Positions 1 through 10,470 of a stretch of 64,000 bases of DNA are shown here, in pieces. Position numbers and translations under genes: made by a program. How positions within the stretch are numbered: the stretch's first letter is position 1; each line of letters starts with the position of its first letter. The notes beneath the pieces are model-generated. The model had not been told where the DNA came from and did not search any database. It saw nothing but the letters and a program-made list of their open reading frames with translations. This DNA is from Lamellibrachia columna (Eukaryota > Annelida > Polychaeta > Sabellida > Siboglinidae), in NCBI GenBank assembly GCA_963662155.1, contig OY759261.1:36497522-36561521 (forward strand), given 5' to 3'.

Positions 1-490
1 ACAGCAAATAACAGAAAGTTTTCTCCTTGACGCACACCAGTTTCACTTGGGAAGACGCCTGATAAGGCCTGGCCCTGTTTTACACGACTTGGCATTTTCG
101 TACATATTACATGTATATACAACAGTCAGTACCTTACCAATGATTCCACAAGAAATGAGTTTGGACTACAATGAGGATCTGTCTAAAAGATCAATTGCGT
201 TTTTGTAATCTATGTCCGCACAATTAAGCCTTTTGTGGCATGACAAATACAATTCAACCAGCGAGTGTGACACAACTATATGATGAAGGTTAGAGTATCT
301 CTCTCTGAACCCTACCCGCTCCTCACCTAGAATACTAGCTCCTAGGTATGACGCTAGTCAAGCATTAATGGCGGCTGTAAACAACTTGCCTATACAGCTT
401 AGTAGTGTAAAGCCACGATAGTTCTCTGGGTCATCTGTAGACCCCTTCTTTTCATATGTGGGCTTGATGATACACAGATTGTAGGGCAAA
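1..490 (-). pseudogene. Non-LTR retrotransposon reverse transcriptase fragment, degraded
   Basis: Read on the minus strand in broken frames, this stretch gives a recognisable run of RT-domain motifs: DDPENYRG about 430-460, a segment like LLSCIGKLF with downstream ILGEERVGF, and at the window edge GVFPSETGVRQGEN. This order (PENYRGI, GKLF, AGFR, GVRQG) is typical of RTs of metazoan non-LTR elements of the RTE/CR1 type. Several frameshifts and stops interrupt it, so it is a dead fragment. It runs off the start of the window, so its 3' part is not visible. Confidence 0.65.
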
Positions 491-494
491 TTTA

Positions 495-1045
495 ATTGAT
501 AACATTTTCACAAATGACTTGGACACTGATATTACCAGTGGGTTACTTATACATTATATTAGTGATCATTTACCTGTATCATTTGTATTAGAACATTGAG
601 TGATGGTTGTATAACCTACACTAACTTTATACACTTATTCACTCGACTGTATGAAAATAACTGTCCAATTAAGGAAACGTACTAATCAACCCATCTTGAA
701 CAACAAACTCTGGTTCACTAGAGATTTGCGCAATGCTTGTAAAAAGAAAATAATTTGTACAAACACAGTTTTTTTGCGGTTTAAGAACAAGACCCTGAAT
801 GTAAAAATAAAATAACCTCTGTTTCTTAGACTGTGAACAAGAGTGTTACAATAAATTATTGGTCCGAGAAACTTTTGTAAGGGGTAAGTGGACAATTTTA
901 AATTCAATTATGAAAACGACAACACTCAACTTACCAAAAATCTTCTATTAGTAATGGTAGGTTAACTAAACATAACAAAGATATTGTTAATGGTTTCAAT
1001 GATTTTTCTCGCAAAAATAGGTCAACCTCTTAGCTTAGGTTGAAA
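495..1045 (+). pseudogene. Non-LTR retroelement endonuclease end and EN-RT linker, degraded
   Basis: Plus-strand translation in shifting frames shows TNDLDTDITSGLLIH then SDHLPVSFVL (about 500-590), the usual C-terminal SDHxP motif of the apurinic-like endonuclease domain. A basic linker follows (WFTRDLRNACKKK, about 700-745), then a segment resembling 'DIVNGFNDF' (about 985-1010), which normally precedes the RT domain of CR1/L2-like elements. It lies head-to-head with the minus-strand RT fragment to its left, so the two come from separate insertions or from a rearranged element. Stops and indels make it non-functional. Confidence 0.55.
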
Positions 1046-1490
1046 AAAAATTAAGTAACTAATATTCAGTCTACAGTTGTAGAAATAAAAACTCTACAGG
1101 TTATTACAGTGTCAATATAGCATTTGTTAAACCTATCTGGTCGAAAGGCTTCGGACTTTGTAAACAGGTACTTTCTAACAATGTAGTAGAGGAAGGCAGT
1201 GTTAGTTGAGCCACTGGGTTAGTTGAGCCATGTTTCCCGGGAAACTACAGCAGCGACAGTTACATGGTACCTCCCAGTGATTGAACATGTTATTAGAACA
1301 CGATTGACGTATAAAAGGTTACTTTTGTCACAATGGTCAGATAAAAGTATGTGAGCTAAAAGTATGTTTTTTGAAACTTTTAGTAATTGGTCAGATATAA
1401 ATACATTAGAAAGCATTCATATTATATTACTATTTAAGGCATTCATAATTGAAGATCCTAAAAAAATCATTCCCATAGCAGCTCACGACT
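1046..1490. other. No gene seen; short repeat of a TTAGTTGAGCCA motif
   Basis: I see no coding signal. The motif GTTAGTTGAGCCA occurs twice within about 25 bp near 1,202-1,230. The rest is unremarkable AT-rich sequence leading into the minisatellite. Confidence 0.4.
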
Positions 1491-2700
1491 GGCCCAGTAG
1501 ACCACTGGTGCAGCAGACGATTGGTGCAGCAAACCATTGGTGCAGCAGACCATTGGTGCAGCAAACCACTGATGCAGCAGACCATTGGGGCAGCAGACCA
1601 CTGGTGCATCAGACCATTAGTGCAGCAGACCACTGGTCAGTAACAGACCATTGATGCAGTATACCACTGGTGCAGACAACTGGTGCAGCAAACCATTGGT
1701 GCAGCAGACCACTGGTGAAGCAGACCATTGGTCAGTAACAGACCACTGACGGAATGGAGCAGCAGACCAGTAATGCAGAAGAAGATTGTATTGTCAGCAG
1801 ACCGTTGGTGCAGTGGACAACTGCCGCAGCAGACCGTTGGTGCAGCAGACCATTGGTGATACAGACAATTGGTGATGCAGATCACTTGTGCAACATACTA
1901 TTGGTGTAGTACAGGAATGGAGCAGACCATGCTGGTACAGCAGACTATTAGTGCAGCAGACTATTAGTGCAGCATATTAATGCAGAAGGCTACTTATGTA
2001 GCAGACCATTGGTACAGCAGACCATTGGGGCATCATCCCATCGGTACAACAGACCACTGGTCCAGCATATGAATGCAGCAGGCCACTGGTGTAGCAGGCC
2101 ACTGGTGTAGCAGGCCACTCTCTGGTGTAGCAGGCCACTGGTGTAGCAGGCTACTAGTGTAGCAGGCCCCTGGTGTAGCAGGCTACTGGTGTAGCAGGCT
2201 ACTGGTGTAGCAGGCTACTGATGTAGCAGGCTACTGATGCAACAGGCCACTGGTGTAGCAGGCTACTGGTGTAGCAGGCCACTGGTGTAGCAGGCTACTG
2301 GTGTAGCAGGCCACTGATGTAGCAGGCCACTGGTGTAGCAGGTTACTGGTGTAGCAGGCTACTGGTGTAGCAGGCCACTGGTGTAGCAAGCTACTGTTGT
2401 AGCAGGCCAGTGGTGTAGCAGGCCACTGGTGTAACAGGCCACTGGTGTAGCAAGTTACTTGTGTAGCAGGCCAATTGGTGTGGCAGGCCACTGGTGTAGC
2501 AGGGGAGTGGTGCAACAGAAGACAGGTGTGGCAGACGATAGTTGAGACCAATCAACGATGCAGGAGGCGACTGGTGCAAACAACGGCTGGTGCGCATAAC
2601 AGCTGGTGCACATAACAGCTGGTGCACATAACAGCTGGTGCACATAACAGCTGGTGCACATAACAGCTGGTGCACATAACAGCTGGTGCAGCAGGCCAAT
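1491..2700. repeat. 16-bp minisatellite in three variant blocks
   Basis: About 1.2 kb of tandem 16-bp units. Block 1 (about 1,491-2,060) is built on GCAGACCATTGGTGCA and is the most degenerate. Block 2 (about 2,075-2,500) is built on GCAGGCCACTGGTGTA. Block 3 (about 2,583-2,690) is about seven nearly perfect copies of ACATAACAGCTGGTGC. All three share a CTGGTG(C/T)A core and the same 16-bp period, so they look like successive local expansions of one ancestral unit. Because 16 is not a multiple of 3, ORFs across it repeat every 16 residues; they are artefacts of the repeat. Confidence 0.9.
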
Positions 2701-3104
2701 ATTCTACACATTGTAGTATATTGGGTTTGTATGATGTCTTAGTAATAATTTTATTGAAACTGCCTATCGGATTTCCTGGATGATCAATGACAGAGACACA
2801 GACATAAGTAAACTAGGTTAGGCCAGACCAGAGACGGCAGTCAAGCTATTCTGAACGAAAGCTGTACAGGTCCAGGCAAGTTTTAGAGTAACCAGTCAGA
2901 GCTGGTTAGAAACCAGCACTGTGCGGGCATCAGTTAGCCTCAGAACCTGGGCAAACATATATGGGGACAGCCAAAGTTAACATTAGCCAGGGTGACTTGC
3001 TGGTTGACCAGCTCTGCAAGTGCGTGGCAAGCTTTAGCATAATTTACAGAGAACTGGCTGATTTACCAGAAGCGTTACATATAGAGGAATGACATCGATA
3101 GTAA

Positions 3105-3400
3105 CGTGACTGGCACTGTGTATGATTATTAGCTGGCTGAAAATGTTTTTTCTCTAAATGTGTGATTTTGTTGTGGCTTATTTAAAACATGGCAACTCGT
3201 GTCCTGAAATGGCAAAGATCCCAGCTGAGTGTTTATAAGGGAGGAAACCCAAGTTCAGCATTCCAGAACCAAATACTACATTTATAAGGATAAATCAGAC
3301 AGCTTACGGTAGCTTACATTAACATTTGAAATATGATAAAGTCATACCCAATAAACAAGACAGATCATAATTTGTGTTCAAATTGCCACACGGACACAAC
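3105..3400. repeat. Duplicated intron-like block, copy 1
   Basis: This segment (from TGTATGATTATTAGCTG through ATTTAAAACATGG and GACAGCTTACGGTAG to the AATAAACAAGA motif) recurs in the same orientation at about 4,775-5,035 with roughly 80-85% identity and some indels. The LRR exon at 3,909-3,995 lies between the two copies. The arrangement suggests an old tandem duplication of intronic sequence around an LRR exon. Confidence 0.7.
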
Positions 3401-3908
3401 CCAGTAATTGGCACAAGAGGGCCATGGTCTTGTGAAGGTCTTATTTCATGATAATATTGCTGCAACAAAGGTCTTTTACAATAACACGCCTACCTACCAC
3501 GTAACAAAGACTGACAACACAAGTTGCCATCAGTCTTGTAGACCAGTGAAGTGAGGGAGAAAAAGGGCAAGGGAGGCAAAACATGATTGCTGAACAATAT
3601 ACGGATGATACAACATGTAACGGCTGATGCTCATGCATTGATAGTTTCATAACTACCAAGACGTTGGAGCCAATGTGAAACAATAACTTCAGAAATATCT
3701 TCACATTGTGGAAAATCACCCTGGTTCGTGAAGTTAACTTTGCTTGCTATGACCACGGTGGTTATGATGAAAGCGTAGTACAAATTGACAATACTGTATT
3801 TAATGCACCTCATTTGATATGTTTGCCTATCATATTCATCATGTATGTAGCTACTAGCTGGACGTTTGATATCAGAAAGAACAGTACTTCAGAAACATTT
3901 TAACATAC
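3401..3908. other. No gene seen; probable intron or downstream flank of the LRR exon
   Basis: I find no supportable coding or repeat signal. The short ORFs on both strands have no recognisable motifs. By position it would be the intron on the 3' side of the minus-strand LRR exon. Confidence 0.35.
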
Positions 3909-3995
3909 CTCAGTTTCTTCAGTGTGTTCATCTTCAAGAGGCTCTCAGTGAGGGCTTCACTGGTTGTTGGATCACTGAAGTCGTTGCTTTCTAGG
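3909..3995 (-). CDS. LRR exon (one 29-residue leucine-rich repeat), minus-strand gene
   Basis: On the minus strand an 87-bp open segment is bordered by an acceptor (GTTCACAG before position 3,995) and a donor (GAG then GTATGT below 3,909). It starts with one base and ends with two bases of split codons (phase 2 at both ends) and reads LESNDFSDPTTSEALTESLL followed by KMNTLKKL. The pattern L-x-S-N-x-F and EALTESLxxMNTLKKL is that of ribonuclease-inhibitor/NLR-type LRRs, where one exon usually encodes one repeat. Phase, strand and size match the 84-bp LRR exons of the tandem array at 13.9-44.2 kb, so it is probably a downstream exon of the same gene or of a sister gene. I see no NACHT or other domain in the window, so the NLR assignment is inference. 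Confidence 0.75.
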
Positions 3996-4774
3996 CTGTG
4001 AACATATTTGATATGGGTACATGCATGAAGAACATATTTACAAGTAGCAAGTTTAATAATATGAATTAGGCATTGACTTTAATGTTTAGTGCTATTCTGC
4101 TCAAATTACATATGTATATATGTCAATAAACAGCACGCAACAGTCTTGTCAACAACATGCAACCTGCAAAATCTTCAGCCACAACTTTCCAAACTCAACA
4201 GCGCACGAAAACAAAACGGGGTAAGCAGTTCCTAAGTCGATTAGTCGCAAGTTGATTAGTTGTAAACAGTTGGATTGGTTCACAGAGGAGCTATGCAGAA
4301 TATGCGATTTTAAAAAGGCAGGTTTTTAGTTTATTGGGAAATGTTATTATATTTCCTACGGACTTAATGCTATACAGAAACTATGGAGCTCTAGTTCCAA
4401 CATTTGTCTTAACCATGGGAAAGAAAAATAGTTTAGAATTAGATGATCGAAGCTGTCTGGGTTGTCTTGTCTAGGCTATTAAAAATAATGCGATATCAGA
4501 CAGGGGGCCAATGCAATGATTTAAGAAGTGGCACTGTACATCTGCAAGTGTACATATCACATGCAGAGAAAAGTAAAATAGCTTCAGTTTGGGATCTTTT
4601 TACAATGCCAATTCAACTTTGAACGTTTGGTGGTTGCGTTATCACAGTGTATAGTAAATAACTAGTTTTTATTCACCTACGTCCTAATATCACATATTAA
4701 ATATGATTTAATAAATACCTGCATAACCGTTTGATTTCTGGTGTATTCAGCAAATAATGAGTTTACATAATTAT
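3996..4774. other. No gene seen; AT-rich intron-like sequence
   Basis: No coding segment with splice borders could be found on either strand. In the gene model suggested by the LRR exons this would be intron. Confidence 0.35.
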
Positions 4775-5035
4775 TTTACTGGCATTTTGTATGATTATTA
4801 GCTGCCCGAAATTTTTTTTTCTTCTAAATGTGTGATTTTGTTGTGGCTGATTTAAAACGTGGAGACTCGTGCCCTGGAATGGCAGAGATACCAAATGGAT
4901 ATTTCAGCTGAGTGTTTATCAGAGAAGAACCAAGGATAAATCTGACAGCTTACGGTAGTTTAGATTCATACTTCAAATGTGACAACATCAAATCAAATAA
5001 ACAAGAAAGAGGATAATTAGTGTTGAAGTTGACAG
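4775..5035. repeat. Duplicated intron-like block, copy 2
   Basis: Direct repeat partner of 3,105-3,400, containing the same landmarks (TGTATGATTATTAGCTG, TGTGATTTTGTTGTGGCT, GACAGCTTACGGTAG). Any LRR exon that once followed this copy at the matching distance (about 5.6 kb) would fall where the DIRS element at 5.4-8.2 kb now sits. Confidence 0.7.
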
Positions 5036-5436
5036 GACCCCAAACAACAACAAAAGTGAGCAATATATATATGGATTTATGTGTCATGTAATGGGTGCAT
5101 AAAGGTGTTTATGTGGAATGACAGCGCAGGAAATGTGCGCACATGCGATATTAGGATATCCCAGTGGCAAGACATAGTTTAGCTTCATAGACATGTTTTT
5201 ATAACACTACAGCGCAGCGTTATAAAACGTAGACCCCACCCCGCACTGTCCCTTCATGCACATGTTCCCGAGAAAACACGAGCAAGAAATCAACCTGACT
5301 CAGCAGGATTTCTCCTTAACTGTCCGACCAGGGGCCCAAAGCTAAATTCAGATCCTTTTTACAGTGGTCCAGGACTTTCCATATATACATATTTGTTTTT
5401 CTCCTGAAACTTGAAAATGCTTTTAGTGCACCTAAA
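5036..5436. other. No gene seen; possible 5' end of the DIRS-like element
   Basis: No ORF of note. The stretch directly precedes the gag-like ORF and may include the element's 5' terminal repeat or leader, but I could not find a matching terminal repeat at the other end. Confidence 0.3.
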
Positions 5437-5990
5437 ATGCTCAAATACATCCACACAGTTAGAAATTTGGCAGAGGGTGGGGGTGGCTGGCAAGGGTATC
5501 ACGAGTCGTTCAGGGCACTGAGGAGTATGGAGGGGTGGTCGTGGGACAATGTGAATTATGAGCTTTGGCTAAGCACTGCACAGCAACCACAACTCAGTGT
5601 GGCACCGCAAGGGGGTCCCACTTTCTTGGCAAGGGTGCCGCTAACAAATCCACAGGCAACTGTTACGCGTACAACCTGGGTCAGCAGTGCAGCCGTAACC
5701 CCTGCCACTTCAGACACCAGTGAGGATAGCCACCCTGCGATTAGATGGCCGAAATCGCAAACATGAAAATCCGCTCTTCCCCAGCGCTATATGCACAAAC
5801 AATGACTGGGTCATACCATCGCCAGTTTCGCCGGAAGCTCTAAGTGAGGTATTGCAAGTTTATGATGTTGTTAGAAGTCAGTATCTTGGCAACGGGTTCT
5901 GTGCAGGTTTTGAAACTGGATGTCTAGGTGTGCCAGTGCAGAAAGGTGAAGGTGTCACAAACATGAGGCCCACGTTTGAATTTCCACAGG
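5437..5990 (+). pseudogene. DIRS-like gag remnant with CCCH-type zinc-finger remains
   Basis: The first open part reads MLKYIHTVRNLAEGGGGWQG and continues with YHESFRALR and SWDNVNYELWL, matching the C-terminal Gag region of DIRS elements (GW-x-x-Y-D/H-x-x-FR). After a frameshift, a cysteine/histidine cluster follows at about 5,652-5,715 with spacing C-x8-C-x4-C-x3-H, the CCCH finger usual in DIRS Gag, and then HPAIRW in the original frame. The finger and its flank therefore lie in different frames. The N-terminal part of Gag is missing. Confidence 0.65.
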
Positions 5991-6750
5991 TAACTAACTG
6001 ATTTCAAACTCAAGAAAGAGTTAGTCCTGGGGAGAATTGTGGGCCGCTTTGACGTACAACCAACTAATCCTGCTTACAGGATTTCTCCACTGGGTGTCAT
6101 ACCTAAGAAAACACCAGGGGAATTTTAGTGATACATAATTTGTTTCATCCAGAGGGGTCTTCAGTTAACGATTATGATTACGCAACAATTCAGGCTGTAA
6201 TTTCCTTTATTAAGGAATCCGAATCAATAGTTTTGATGGCTAAAGTAGACATTGAGGCAGCTTTTCGCATCATTCCGGTGGCACCAAAGAAAGCACCATT
6301 GTTAGGCTTTAAATGTTACTGATGGGGGGTGCGAGCGCATGTTCCATCTTTGAAAGTACAGTACAGTACATCATTAGAATGGGTGACAATGAACAAACTC
6401 GGCGTAACAAAAGTGGTACACGTAATTGATGACTTTTTGTTTATGGCAGATTCTCTGGAGAAATGTGAACGTGATATGAAGGCATTTATTGACCTATGTA
6501 AGCAAACTGGGGTTCCAATGGCACGAGGAAAGACTGTGGGTCCAGCGACAGCACTCCAATTTATGGGTATCACTTTGGATGCAGTGAGTATGGAGACTTG
6601 TTTACCCGGGGACAAACTAACACAATGATGATTGCTGCTGTAGTCATTTATGGAGAAGCAGAAAGTCACACTTAGAGAGATGCAGTCCCTTATTTTGGAT
6701 GCTCTATTATCGTGCCAGGGAGGGCTTTCCTTAGAAGATTAATAGACTTG
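5991..6750 (+). pseudogene. DIRS-like reverse transcriptase, broken
   Basis: In order: RISPLGVIPKKTPGEF (about 6,079-6,125) followed by a stop, VIHNLFHPEGSSVNDYDYAT, the motif-A segment LMAKVDIEAAFRIIPV (about 6,232-6,285, with the catalytic Asp), a gap where the segment between motifs A and C is shortened (about 6,320-6,330), then VVHVIDDFLFMADS (about 6,412-6,455, motif C with the DD pair) and PATALQFMGITLD. Intact DIRS RTs carry an extra segment between GFKC and ALEWV that is absent here. Frameshifts at about 6,000, 6,325 and 6,628 break the frame. Confidence 0.8.
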
Positions 6751-7331
6751 ACCTTGGGTGTTAGTAGGTCACATTACCTCACAAGACTGACCAGGCAAGT
6801 GAAACTAGATCTGTTAATATGACAAGATTTTCTGGCAGATTTTAATGGCAAAGCTTTCTTCTTGAATGAGAACTTTATGACTGGGGACTACCTGCAATTG
6901 TTTACAGACGCTTCAGGCTATGGAGCAGTGTGTGAACCAAAGTGGTTTTTTTGGTAGGTGGCCCAGTTCATTGCTTACTCTAAATATTAGTGCACTGGAG
7001 TCCAATTGTAGCAGCTGTGGAGTTATGGGGTGCTTCATGGGCTAACAGTAACGTCTGCTTCTTCACAGATAACAAGGCCTTGGTCTCGATTATTAACAAG
7101 CAAATGTCCTGGGGTGTGTATGTGATGGTTTTATTGGCTAAGTTGATTTTGACATGCTTGTGCTGTAATGTTAACTTTACAGCTCGTCATGTGCCGGGTC
7201 GTGACAATACTTTAGCCGACAAACTGTCTCGTTGTCAGATCAACGACTTCTGGGCATTGGCTCCATGGGTCAACTGCGAACCAGCGAGAGTGCCGTTCCA
7301 CATCTCCCCAGCCGCCTTACGGACTCTGTAG
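6751..7331 (+). pseudogene. DIRS-like RNase H region
   Basis: The translation shows QLFTDASGYGAVCEP at about 6,895-6,940 (first catalytic Asp in TDAS), then SPIVAAVELWGASWAN (Glu in the second position), CFFTDNKALVSIINKQ (third Asp) and NFTARHVPGRDNTLADKLSR (His/Asp of the last motif), which is the complete RNase H motif series. The first part is in a different frame from the 6,990-7,331 ORF. The ORF ends with SPAALRTL and a stop, where the recombinase begins. Confidence 0.75.
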
Positions 7332-8160
7332 AGCGACTCATGGCGTACTTGGCACACTCATCTAAAGCGCAGTATGAGCGGGCATGGCCGTAGCTGGTAG
7401 GGTTTTTCCAATCATTCGGCATCGTCCCCACTTTGCCAGTGTCAGTCGCCATGATGATGCTTTTTGTGGCACATTTACATAATACAGGTTTGGCACCAGC
7501 TTCCATTATTTCCACAGTCTCAACCATCTCTTATTTTCATAAAGTGAAGTCCCTGCTTGACCCAGCTAAGCATTGTATTATTTCCAGACTTCTAGCTGGG
7601 GCGCAGAATTTAGGAACAGTGTCGGATGTCCGACTTCCAGTTACGCTGCCAATACTTGCCCGACTCATTAGGGGGTTGCCACATGCTTACTTCGCACTAT
7701 AAATGTGTCATGTTGCATGCCATGATGGTTCTGGCTTTTAAGGCTTATTTGCGGATGGGTGAGATGGTCCCCCAATACAGCAGCTTAGTACAAGGGTGCC
7801 TTCACTTTAGGGATGTAACACTGAATGGTGACATCATCACAGTTTCATTTAGGCAATTTATACCTAGTGGTAGACAGGGCCCTCAGTCTTTGCAGGTTAA
7901 CGGACAGTGTGTCCTAGGCACATCTATTTACCCAGCCACATGGCTAAGATAATTTTTTTCACGTTAGGGGCTCAATGCATTCACCCTTATTTGTGTACAC
8001 ATATGGCACTCCAATGCTGCCAATGGAGTTTGATATAATATTAAAGTGTCTGCTCGAATTCTGTGGGCTGAGTACTAAAGTTTTTAAGGGTCACAGTTTC
8101 AGTATTGGGGCGGCCACATCGGCAGCATTAAGGGGCTAGTCGGACACACAAATTAGAGAA
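7332..8160 (+). pseudogene. DIRS-like tyrosine recombinase, broken
   Basis: Starts with LMAYLAHSSKAQYERAW, the usual N-terminal core-binding segment. It continues through PVSVAMMMLFVAHLHNTGLA and VMLHAMMVLAFKAYLRMGEM (the region of the first catalytic Arg), then QCVLGTSIYPATWLR, and ends near GHSFSIGAATSAAL at about 8,089-8,135 in a third frame. The HxxR motif reads HSFS here, so the second catalytic Arg is replaced by Ser, and the segment with the catalytic Tyr is badly damaged. At least three frameshifts separate the pieces. Confidence 0.7.
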
Positions 8161-8209
8161 GCAAGTATCGAATATTTTCAGGAAGTACATTCGAATATCA
8201 TAACAGCCG

Positions 8210-9925
8210 TAGATACAAGACTCGTAAATATAGCAGGTAATCTGTAGCTGTATGGACAGGTCTCGTAAGTATAGCAGGTAATCTGTAGCTGTATCTACAG
8301 GTCTCGTAATTATAGCAAGTAATCTGTAGCTGTATGTACAGGTCTCGTAAGTATAGCAGGTAATCTGTAGCTGTATCTACAGGTCTCGTAATTATAGCAG
8401 GTAATCGGTAGCTGTATGTACAGGTCTCGTAAGTATAGCAGGTAATCTGTAGCTGTATGTACAGGTCTCGTAAGTATAGCAGGTAATCTGTAGCTGTATC
8501 TACAGGTCTCGTAAGTATAGCAGGTAATCTGTAGCTGTATGTACAGGTCTCGTAAGTATAGCAGGTAATCTGTAGCTGTATGTACAGGTCTCGTAAGTAT
8601 AGCAGGTAATCTGTAGCTGTATGTACAGGTCTCGTAAGTATAGCAGGTAATATGTAGCTGTATCTACAGGTCTCGTAAGTATAGCAGGTAATCTGTAGCT
8701 GTATTTACAGGTCTCATAAGTATAGCTGGTAATCTGTAGCTGTATGTACAGGTCTCGTAAGTATAGCAGGTAATCTGTAGCTGTATGTACAGGTCTCTTA
8801 AGTATAGCTGGTAATCTGTAGCTGTATGTACAGGTCTCGTAAGTATAGCAGGTAATCTGTAGCTGTATGTACAGGTCTCTTAAGTATAGCTGGTAATCTG
8901 TAGCTGTATGTACAGGTCTCGTAAGTATAGCAGGTAATCTGTAGCTGTATGTACAGGTCTCGTAAGTATAGCTGGTAATCTGTAGCTGTATCGACAGGTC
9001 TCGTAAGTATAGCAGGTAATCTGTAGCTGTATGTACAGGTCTCGTAAATATAGCAGGTAATCTGTAGCTGTATCTACAGGTCTCGAAAGTATAGCAGGTA
9101 ATCTGTAGCTGTATGTACAGGTCTCGTAAGTATAGCAGGTAATCTGTAGCTGTATGTACAGGTCTCTTAAGTATAGCTGGTAATCTGTAGCTGTATGTAC
9201 AGGTCTCGTAAGTATAGCAGGTAATCTGTAGCTGTATGTACAGGTCTCTTAAGTATAGCTGGTAATCTGTAGCTGTATGTACAGGTCTCGTAAGTATAGC
9301 AGGTAATCTGTAGCTGTATGTACAGGTCTCGTAAGTATAGCTGGTAATCTGTAGCTGTATCGACAGGTCTCGTAAGTATAGCAGGTAATCTGTAGCTGTA
9401 TGTACAGGTCTCGTAAATATAGCAGGTAATCTGTAGCTGTATCTACAGGTCTCGAAAGTATAGCAGGTAATCTGTAGCTGTATGTACAGGTCTCGTAAGT
9501 ATAGCTGGTAATCTGTAGCTGTATGTACATGTCTCGTAAGTATAGCAGGTAATCTGTAGCTGTATCTACAGGTCTCGTAAGTATAGCAGGTAATCTGTAG
9601 CTGTATCTACAGGTCTCGTAAGTATAGCAGGTAATATGTAGCTGTATGTACAGGTCTCGTAAGTATAGCAGGTAATCTGTAGCTGTATGTACAGGTCTCG
9701 TAAGTATAGCTGGTAATCTGTAGCTGTATCTACAGGTCTCGTAAGTATAGCAGGTAATCTGTAGCTGTATCTACAGGTCTCGTAAATATAGCAGGTAATC
9801 TGTAGCTGTATGTACAGGTCTCGTAAGTATAGCTGGTAATCTGTAGCTGTATCCACAGGTCTCGTAAGTATAGCAGGTAATCTGTAGCTGTATGTACAGG
9901 TCTCGTAAGTATAGCAGGTAATCTG
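8210..9925. repeat. 41-bp minisatellite, about 42 copies, with a 369-bp higher-order duplication
   Basis: Tandem 41-bp units containing GTAATCTGTAGCTGTATGTA and CAGGTCTCGTAAGTATAGC. Common variant sites are GTATGTAC or GTATCTAC, AGCAGG or AGCTGG, and CTCGTAAG or CTCTTAAG. The rare variant TATCGACAGG occurs at 8,990 and again at 9,359, exactly 369 bp (nine units) apart, and the neighbouring variants repeat in the same order, so a nine-unit block was duplicated. Minus-strand ORFs across it have a 41-residue period and are artefacts. Confidence 0.92.
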
Positions 9926-10470
9926 GTAATTAAATTCCATTTGCCATTTGTCTGACCATGTTTGGAGTTGGCTTAGGTCAGTTTGGAGAATTTCGTGGTC
10001 GGTTTTGGAAGAAATTTTACGATATATAATACTATCATCTGCAAAAAGGCGTATAGAAGATTTGATGTTCCCATTTATGTCATTTATGTAGAGTAAGAAG
10101 AGGACAGGTCCTAGAACTGAACCCTGTGGGACACCAGATGTGACATCTGTGATGTCCGACAGGGCACCGTTAACTGAGACTCTCTGTTTGCGGTTGGATA
10201 AAAAAGATTTGATCCAATTTTGAATGTTTCCAGTGATTCCGTAGGAGGTCAATTTTGATAGAAGACGCAGGTGAGGCACTTTGTCAAAGGCTTTAGCAAA
10301 GTCAAGCAGGATTGCGTCAATTTGGGTCTTGTTGTCCATAGCAGTCATCCAGTCGTGGACTGTCTCAATGAGTTGAGATTCACAAGACAGTCCCGACTGG
10401 AATCCGTGTTGGAAGTGGAGAATGATGTTATGCTTGTGCAGGTGTTTCCACATGTTGCTGTCCGTGATGA
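9926..10470 (-). pseudogene. Non-LTR (CR1/Jockey-like) reverse transcriptase fragment, truncated at both ends
   Basis: On the minus strand the frame is open and reads, N- to C-terminal: HGFQSGLSCESQLIETVHDW, ILLDFAKAFDKVPHLRLL (motif A with catalytic Asp), SGVPQGSVLGPVLFLLYIND (motif B), RLFADDSIIY (motif C, FADD) and WSDKWQMEFN. Both catalytic Asp positions are present. It stops abruptly where the 41-bp minisatellite begins (after WQMEFN, before the expected K-C motif) and is fused upstream to the antisense of the array gag. The 397-aa minus-strand ORF seen here is therefore a chimera of antisense gag, RT and minisatellite and not a gene. Confidence 0.85.

Larger units (their letters stand above)
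5437..8160 (+). mobile_element. DIRS-like tyrosine-recombinase retrotransposon, degraded (older element)
   Basis: The order gag, reverse transcriptase, RNase H, tyrosine recombinase is that of DIRS-type elements, which integrate through a tyrosine recombinase and lack a DDE integrase. All domains are represented but broken by many stops and frameshifts. It belongs to a different lineage from the element in the 4.9-kb array: its RT begins SPLGVIPKKTPGEF, against SPLGVAKGSYSRKKH in the array. It has not been amplified here. Confidence 0.8.

Noticed and set aside
1364..2711. Several ORFs over the 16-bp minisatellite
   Set aside because: Their 16-residue periodicity is a by-product of the repeat; no independent coding evidence.
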